Source: Parachlorella kessleri (Eukaryota; Chlorophyta; Trebouxiophyceae; Chlorellales; Chlorellaceae). From it: a stretch of 10,741 bases of DNA. The position numbers and the translations under genes are program-made. The notes below the pieces were generated by a model that had not been told where the DNA came from, did not search any database, and saw nothing but the letters and a program-made list of their open reading frames with translations. How positions within the stretch are numbered: position 1 is the first letter of the stretch; each line of letters opens with the position of its first letter. Shown here piece after piece: positions 6,408 to 10,741 of this stretch. Where the stretch lies: the NCBI GenBank assembly GCA_001598975.1, contig BBXU01002722.1:1-10741 (forward strand). The letters are read 5' to 3'.

Positions 6408-9400
6408 ATGGCCAGCCAGCAATTTTATGGTGAGCGAGGCAGCCCGTGCTCTGCGCAAGCCAGGCCGTGTCGACTGCCTTCCTGGTTGCCTTGCAACCCT
6501 ATGGAAGTTCTTAAAAGGGACTAGGTTGGGTCACTTAGGGTGGAACCTCACAAGGAAAAGCCACAGGCCACCCAGCCATAACGATAAAACGCAACTTTCC
6601 TTGTGTCACAGACCGGGTAGATGATTTTTGTGATAAGCTAAGGCAGCGGCGCATAGAGGCTAGCCTAGATGCAGCCAAAGGCACAGCCGAGCTAATGCGG
6701 CAGCTGGTGACGAGTCAGCGGTTGCCAGACCCACAAAGCTTGCTGGCTGAGGTCAAAAACGTTGGACTGAGGATACAGGCCGCAAAGCCGATAGGTAAGT
6801 AAGCTTGGGATTGACCGCGGCAAAAGCTAATTAACCTATGTTACTATAGCCAAGCCAGAGGGAGCACACATGACTGAGCCCAGCCGCCTACCGGCACTAT
6901 GCGGGGTCAAAGCCTCTCTTACTAAAGATTGCAGATGGAAATAGAGATAAAGTGAACGCAATGTTGTTGACCTGCTGCAGAGCTGGTCATCGGCAATATC
7001 GTGCGGCGGGTAATGCATATCATCCGTGAAGAGATGGAGGCAGATGGGGAGGAGCAGGAGGATGAGCTGGAGGCTGTGCCTGAGAGGGAGCGGCCAGTAG
7101 GAGGCCTCTCCAAGGCCTTCAGGTGAGGCTGCACTTGCGAGAATGGACAGTGATGAACGGACTCACGACGTACTGACTTGCGGGACTTGGCCGGCACACT
7201 TCCGCCAGCCCGTGGTTGGTTAGGATTTGCAGTGCATTCTGCAGCAGGTTAGTGAAGACTCTCCTGCTTGGTGCCAAGTTTAGGGTAGGTAGGCCTGGGG
7301 TGCAGTGACTTCCCGCTACTTGCGACATTGCATGCGGCAGCGTGGCGCCGATCCAGCTGGCCATTTGTGCTTGCTAGTTGGCGGGTATGTTTGCAGAGGC
7401 GAAACGCAGTATCTGACGATCGAGCATGGCGCCGCTTACTTGCATGCTTGCCATGTCCAGCGACTAATTGTGCATGCGCTGTGTGCAGGGCTGGCCCGGC
7501 AGCCTCAGGCAGGGCGGTGTCGCTGCACAACCTGTTGGATCAGGGCGTGTTTGACCAGGCCGTGGCGCTAGAAACGCAGTACCAGCAGCAGCTTCAACTG
7601 CAGCAGCCGCAGCGGCAGTTAGCGGTGAAGCAGCAGGTGAGGGCTGCTGGCATGCACCTGGCTGGCTGAAGCAGTGCTGCCAGGCTTGGTTTGAACCTCA
7701 CCAACATCACCTATTAGGAATGGACCCTCACTGGCTGAGGTGGACAGCATGGTAGACAAGCGCTGGAACACAAGTACCAAGGGGCGCTGTGCAGCCTAAC
7801 AGGCAGGGACGCAGAGCAGCTGACTCAAAGAAGTGCACGGGAAGCCCACGTTGCTGCGTATCCCATCTTATGCTTGGCAGTGCTGCTGAGCGTGCCGGTG
7901 CGTGGCTTGCGCGGCCAGTTGGTGCAGGAAAGCAGCGATGGCGGCAAGGGGGGAGGCAAGCGGCCCGCTTGGGGCCGCAAGCAGGAAGTCATAGAGGGGG
8001 TGAATGAGCTGATAGATGAGCTAAAGGATATTGACAACGCAATCGCAAATCAGGCAGGTGGAAATCCACAGAGGTCTGATTTCGAAATAGCAAGACTGCA
8101 ACTTGCTGTGAAGTTGTGCCTTGTGTGCTCACGACCCTGCCGCTTCAGTCTAGAGCAAGAACAAGGGGCCGCCTGAGCAGGTGACTTAGCAAAGGGAGTT
8201 TACATAATGAGGTGGTGTTTGACATGACACAGGAGTGGCTGACCATTCTGTTGGCTGGTGGTAAGCTGCAGGCAGTGGACTTCATCCATGCCAACGAGGT
8301 CATCCTCACCTTTGGCTACTCACGGACAGTGCTGCAGTTTCTCAAGCGGGCCAAGGAGAGGCGAGACTTCCAGGCATGTGGGGATGCCTTTACCAGAGCT
8401 TGGGTGGATCCGCTGCGCTCTGCTCGCTTGCCAAGCATATGTTCTATTGCACTTACACCACGCGAACTCAGTCACCTGTTCCCACTGTCAGTTGCCATGC
8501 ATCCCAGGCAGTATCAGGCCCCGCCTACAAGCCCCCCGTCTGTGGGCGCTGCAGGTGGTGGTGGCTGAGGCAGCACCCACCTTCCAGGGCCACCAGATGG
8601 CAAGGGAGCTGGCGGAGGCTGGTATCCAGACCACCGCAATCACGGACTCGGCCATCTATGCCATGATGGCCCGGGTCAACAAGGTGCGGTCTTGCTTGGA
8701 CGGCGCCATGGGATTGTTGTGGTGTCAGCATTTGTGTAAGAATATGATGCCAAGGAGGCCTGGGTCAACTGGGTCTGAGCAGGGTGAGTGGCTCTGTGAC
8801 ATGTGTGTTGGGATGAGCCTGCCCTGAACTGCGCGCACGCTAGGCTCTCCCACCCTCCTGCTTCCGCCCACCGTGACTGACCGCTTGCCGGCAACTTTGC
8901 CTCCCATGCACTCCAGGCGCGGCATTGATACCTCACACTTTTCTCACACTCTCTCTGCCCTCACCTCTTGTGTACTGATGACCACGTCGGAAGCAGGTGG
9001 TGGTGACCTCCCATGCCCTGCTGGCCAACGGCGGCGTGATGGCCCCGGTGGGCATGCGCCTCGTGGCCATGGCTGCCAAGCGGCACAGCGTGCCGTGCGT
9101 GGTGCTCGTCGGCATCTACAAGCTGGCCCCGCTGTTCCCGCATGAACCGGGGGTTACGTTCAATGACTTCAAGAACCCCGCGGACATACTGCCCTACCAG
9201 GACGAGGCCGTGTTGGCGGGGGAGCTGGCAGGTGGGTAGGTTGCTGAGTGAGCTGGTGGGAAGGGGGGAGGCAGGCGTGCAGGGAGGGAGTAAATGTTGT
9301 GCAGGACAGGGGGGAGGGGTGTCATAGGGGTTGTGGACATGCGGGACGCGGCCAGGAGACAAGGCAAGGAGAAACGGCAAGGAGAAACGGCTACTTCACC

Positions 9401-10161
9401 CAGCCTAGTGCAGTATGTGCATGGGTTGCAACATCCATAACTAGCTTGGCTGGAGGCGTTAGGTGCTGGCGTGGGTCCTTTGTCCCCCTGCAGCTGCACG
9501 GAGCGATGCGGGAGAGCTGGGCAGCGGCGCGGGTTCCATGGCCGAGGTGGAGCCGGCCCCCGCCTCGCTGCAAGTGCACAACCCTTCCTACGACTACGTG
9601 CCCCCCGAGCTTGTCAGCCTCTTCATAACAGGCAAGGAAGGAGGCTCTACAGCATTGAGTGTTTCATGTTAAGACATAAGTCATATGCTCTGTTCCTGTG
9701 CTGGCGCAGCAGGGGTTGGCCTTCCTGCCGGCCGGAACGGGGCTGGCCTGCTTGGCCTGGGTTTTGGCTTTGCTTCCACTTGGCTCCTCTCTCTCTTGGC
9801 CTGGGCTTTGGCTTTGCTTCCACTTACACCTCTCTCTCTTGGCCTGGGCTTTGGCTTTGCTTCCACTTGGCACCCCATGCAGCTACCTTCTTGGGGCACC
9901 TCACAACATGTGATCCAGGAGCAGTGCATATATTGCAGACAGTGTTACGAGGGAACTAAGCAGCTTTGTCCTTGCGGCCAGATCATGGCTCAGGTCCATG
10001 CAGCCATGTGCGTTATGCATGCTGAACTCGTGCCTGTGTGCTGTGCAGATCATGGGACTGGGTTCATGCCCAGTTACGTGTACCGCCTGCTGGCGGAGTT
10101 CTACCACCGGCAGGACTTCCGCATCCTTAGCAACGACATGATCTTGCACATTCTTAGATAA
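6408..10161 (+). CDS. EIF2B2: Translation initiation factor eIF2B subunit beta
   Basis: Modelled exons are 6408-6429, 6612-6794, 6981-7122, 7489-7636, 7928-8053, 8272-8373, 8555-8683, 8997-9231, 9494-9631 and 10049-10161 (TAA), about 445 residues. eIF2B is the cytosolic guanine nucleotide exchange factor that recharges eIF2 with GTP; beta is a regulatory subunit together with alpha and delta. The N-terminal helical domain begins MASQQFYDRVDDFCDKLRQR and continues with AELMRQLVTSQRL, IVRRVMHIIREE and SLHNLLDQG. The C-terminal Rossmann-like domain has QEVIEGVNELIDELKDID, IHANEVILTFGYSRTV, VVVAEAAPTFQGHQMAREL, TTAITDSAIYAMMARVNK, HALLANGGVMAPVG, YDYVPPELVSLFITD and PSYVYRLLAEFY. Family-variable inserts are an acidic linker in exon 3, a Gln-rich linker (about 145-165), and about 25 residues before the YDYVPPEL block. 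The start is ATGGCC at 6408; the phase-1 junction G|AC makes Asp. The exon 5 start is least certain (7919 or 7928). Confidence 0.92.
8054..8275 (+). other. eIF2B-beta intron 5 with ambiguous GC-AG or GT-AG borders
   Basis: The donor side reads CAGGCAGGTGG and the acceptor side CTGCAGGCAGTGG. Removing 8054-8271 (gc...ag) or 8058-8275 (gt...ag) leaves the identical joined sequence CAGGCAGTGG and the same residues, Gln-Ala-Val. The two readings cannot be told apart even from cDNA. The GT-AG reading is the default on general grounds. The coding feature is written with the first set of borders. Confidence 0.75.
8374..8554 (+). other. eIF2B-beta intron 6, GC-AG type
   Basis: The donor is TTCCAG|gcatgt and the acceptor is gggcgctgcag|GTGGTGGTG. 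Joining in phase 0 gives RRDFQ-VVVAEAAP, matching the family block in which the VAE strand directly follows this helix. The nearest in-phase GT donor (TGG|gtggat, after 8403) would insert ten residues into a conserved core region. Confidence 0.75.
9363..9388 (+). repeat. Two tandem copies of a 13-bp unit
   Basis: The unit ggcaaggagaaac occurs at 9363-9375 and again at 9376-9388, perfectly. It lies in intron 8 of the eIF2B-beta gene. It is purine-rich and probably a simple slippage product. Confidence 0.85.
9632..10048 (+). other. eIF2B-beta intron 9, GC-AG type, longest intron in the window
   Basis: The donor is ATAACAG|gcaagg and the acceptor is gtgctgtgcag|ATCATGGGA. The split codon G|AT becomes Asp, rebuilding LFITD-HGTG-PSYVYRL, in line with plant eIF2B-beta. 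A GT alternative (TTGA|gtgttt at about 9659) keeps phase but would add about ten residues to a conserved segment and is a weak donor. The intron is 417 bases and contains a minisatellite. Confidence 0.8.
9751..9870 (+). repeat. Minisatellite, about 2.8 copies of a 43-44 bp pyrimidine-rich unit
   Basis: Copies start at 9751, 9795 and 9838. Each begins cttggcctggg and continues tttggctttgcttccactt; the first two then run through a ctcctctctct-like tract. The copies differ at only a few bases plus one single-base indel. The array is inside intron 9 of the eIF2B-beta gene. Open frames across it on both strands are artefacts of the repeat. Confidence 0.9.
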
Positions 10162-10689
10162 GCAGCAGCCGAGGCTGTAGCGGCCAGGGCTTGTGATAGG
10201 TCGCAGGCAGCTGCCCGCGGGATACCTGGGACGTTGGTGCCAGACGCGGAGTGGCAGTTGCAGGCAGCTGGCAGCAGAGGTGGGGCTGGGCTAGGCTGCA
10301 GTGCGCGTGCCTAGAAACGCGTTGCTCACAACTTGCACACAAGCAGAATAGCAGCGTTGCTACCCTTTGGTTGATGGCCAACTAGTCTGCACGGCCTCAA
10401 GGTGTTCAGACTGCCTGGTGGTGAATTCTTGTAGGAGCCCTGCTTGCTAATGCCGTGGGTGCCTTGAGCAAGGCTGCTGCTGGGCAGTTATGGGATGTTG
10501 TTGTATTGTAGATACATAGACGGAAAGGACGCTGCAGCAGCTGACAACGGAGATACGCTGCCATTCTGCTCTCCTCCCCCGCCAACACACTTGTGTAACT
10601 TGCCCAGGCGCGCGTCCCTCAAGCCCAGAGTTTTACTCATACGACACATAAAGCGTGAGGCAGGACTGTTCAGTTCGCCTCTGTTCGCA
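10162..10689. other. 3' flank of eIF2B-beta and intergenic DNA
   Basis: No gene can be supported here. It should hold the eIF2B-beta 3' UTR and perhaps the promoter of a following gene. A 10-bp palindrome GGCAGCTGCC lies at 10206-10215, and a related caggcagctg occurs again near 10260. The only clear signal is TGTAA at 10594. Confidence 0.6.
10594..10598 (+). promoter_or_regulatory. Candidate poly(A) signal TGTAA (eIF2B-beta)
   Basis: TGTAA (in ttgtgtaactt) lies about 430 bases after the eIF2B-beta stop and is the only forward copy found between the stop and the window end. Long 3' UTRs are common in green algae, so the spacing is acceptable. Confidence 0.45.
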
Positions 10690-10741
10690 ATGCCTGTCAA
10701 CAAGGACGTGGTGGGGGCGGTGGTTGTGTGTGTGTGTGGGC
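10690..10741 (+). CDS. Possible start of a following gene (partial, uncertain)
   Basis: An ATG at 10690 in the context ttcgcaATGCC, with G at -3, opens a frame to the window end: MPVNKDVVGAVVVCVCG. It lies about 90 bases after the putative eIF2B-beta poly(A) signal, as expected for the next gene on the same strand. The later part is a low-complexity GTG/TG tract and could already be intron (for example after GACGTG). Nothing in it is recognised. Confidence 0.25.
   Translation, partial: MPVNKDVVGAVVVCVCG
10725..10738. repeat. TG dinucleotide microsatellite
   Basis: Seven TG units run to the right edge of the window, just after a GTGG-rich stretch. It may continue only slightly beyond, since the last bases are ggc. 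Confidence 0.8.

Noticed and set aside
6328..6624. 98-codon plus-strand frame over the eIF2B-beta start region
   Set aside because: It begins at a GTG, runs through intron 1 and ends in exon 2 in the wrong frame; its sequence resembles nothing in the family.
7874..8176. Full-length open frame as an unspliced eIF2B-beta exon to 8176
   Set aside because: Family similarity stops at IANQ (8053), and the frame ends without reaching the next conserved block, so splicing near 8054 is required.
9664..9929. Lys/Arg/Pro-repeat proteins on the minus strand and a Phe/Leu repeat protein on the plus strand
   Set aside because: These frames translate a minisatellite inside an intron whose flanking exons join perfectly in the eIF2B-beta model.

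Overview
The window looks like nuclear DNA of a green alga (Chlorophyta, plausibly a trebouxiophyte or other core chlorophyte). It is GC-rich and intron-dense. Introns run from about 160 to 420 bases, most with GTG-type donors and CAG acceptors. The proteins carry Ala/Gly/Pro/Gln-rich inserts, and TGTAA motifs of the kind green algae use as poly(A) signals follow the coding regions. Where they can be compared from memory, the conserved blocks look more plant-like than animal-like. The lineage assignment is inference.

Three housekeeping genes lie head to tail on the + strand. All were assembled by hand from exons, choosing splice sites that keep the frame and rebuild conserved protein blocks. 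(1) 336-2151 is the 3' part of a DNAJC17-type gene (J-domain protein with an RRM; the J domain lies left of the window), with four exons. (2) 2676-5823 is a complete PRP18 gene for a second-step pre-mRNA splicing factor, eight exons, about 459 residues. (3) 6408-10161 is a complete gene for the beta subunit of translation initiation factor eIF2B, ten exons, about 445 residues; its first coding exon holds only 22 coding bases. At the right edge an ATG at 10690 may begin a fourth gene.

Two neighbours (DNAJC17 and PRP18) are spliceosome-associated factors and the third is a translation factor. Nothing shows that they work as a unit. No RNA genes, mobile elements, CRISPR arrays or convincing minus-strand genes were seen.

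The most unusual signal is in the splicing. Four introns are best modelled as GC-AG (two in PRP18, two in eIF2B-beta), and a fifth can be read as either GC-AG or GT-AG with the same protein. PRP18 intron 6 contains a well-formed 44-base candidate poison exon that would put a stop codon almost immediately into the next exon. Other points of interest are a perfect 7-bp hairpin just upstream of the PRP18 start, a four-copy LF-motif insert in the DNAJC17-like protein, and a 43-44 bp pyrimidine-rich minisatellite in the last eIF2B-beta intron.
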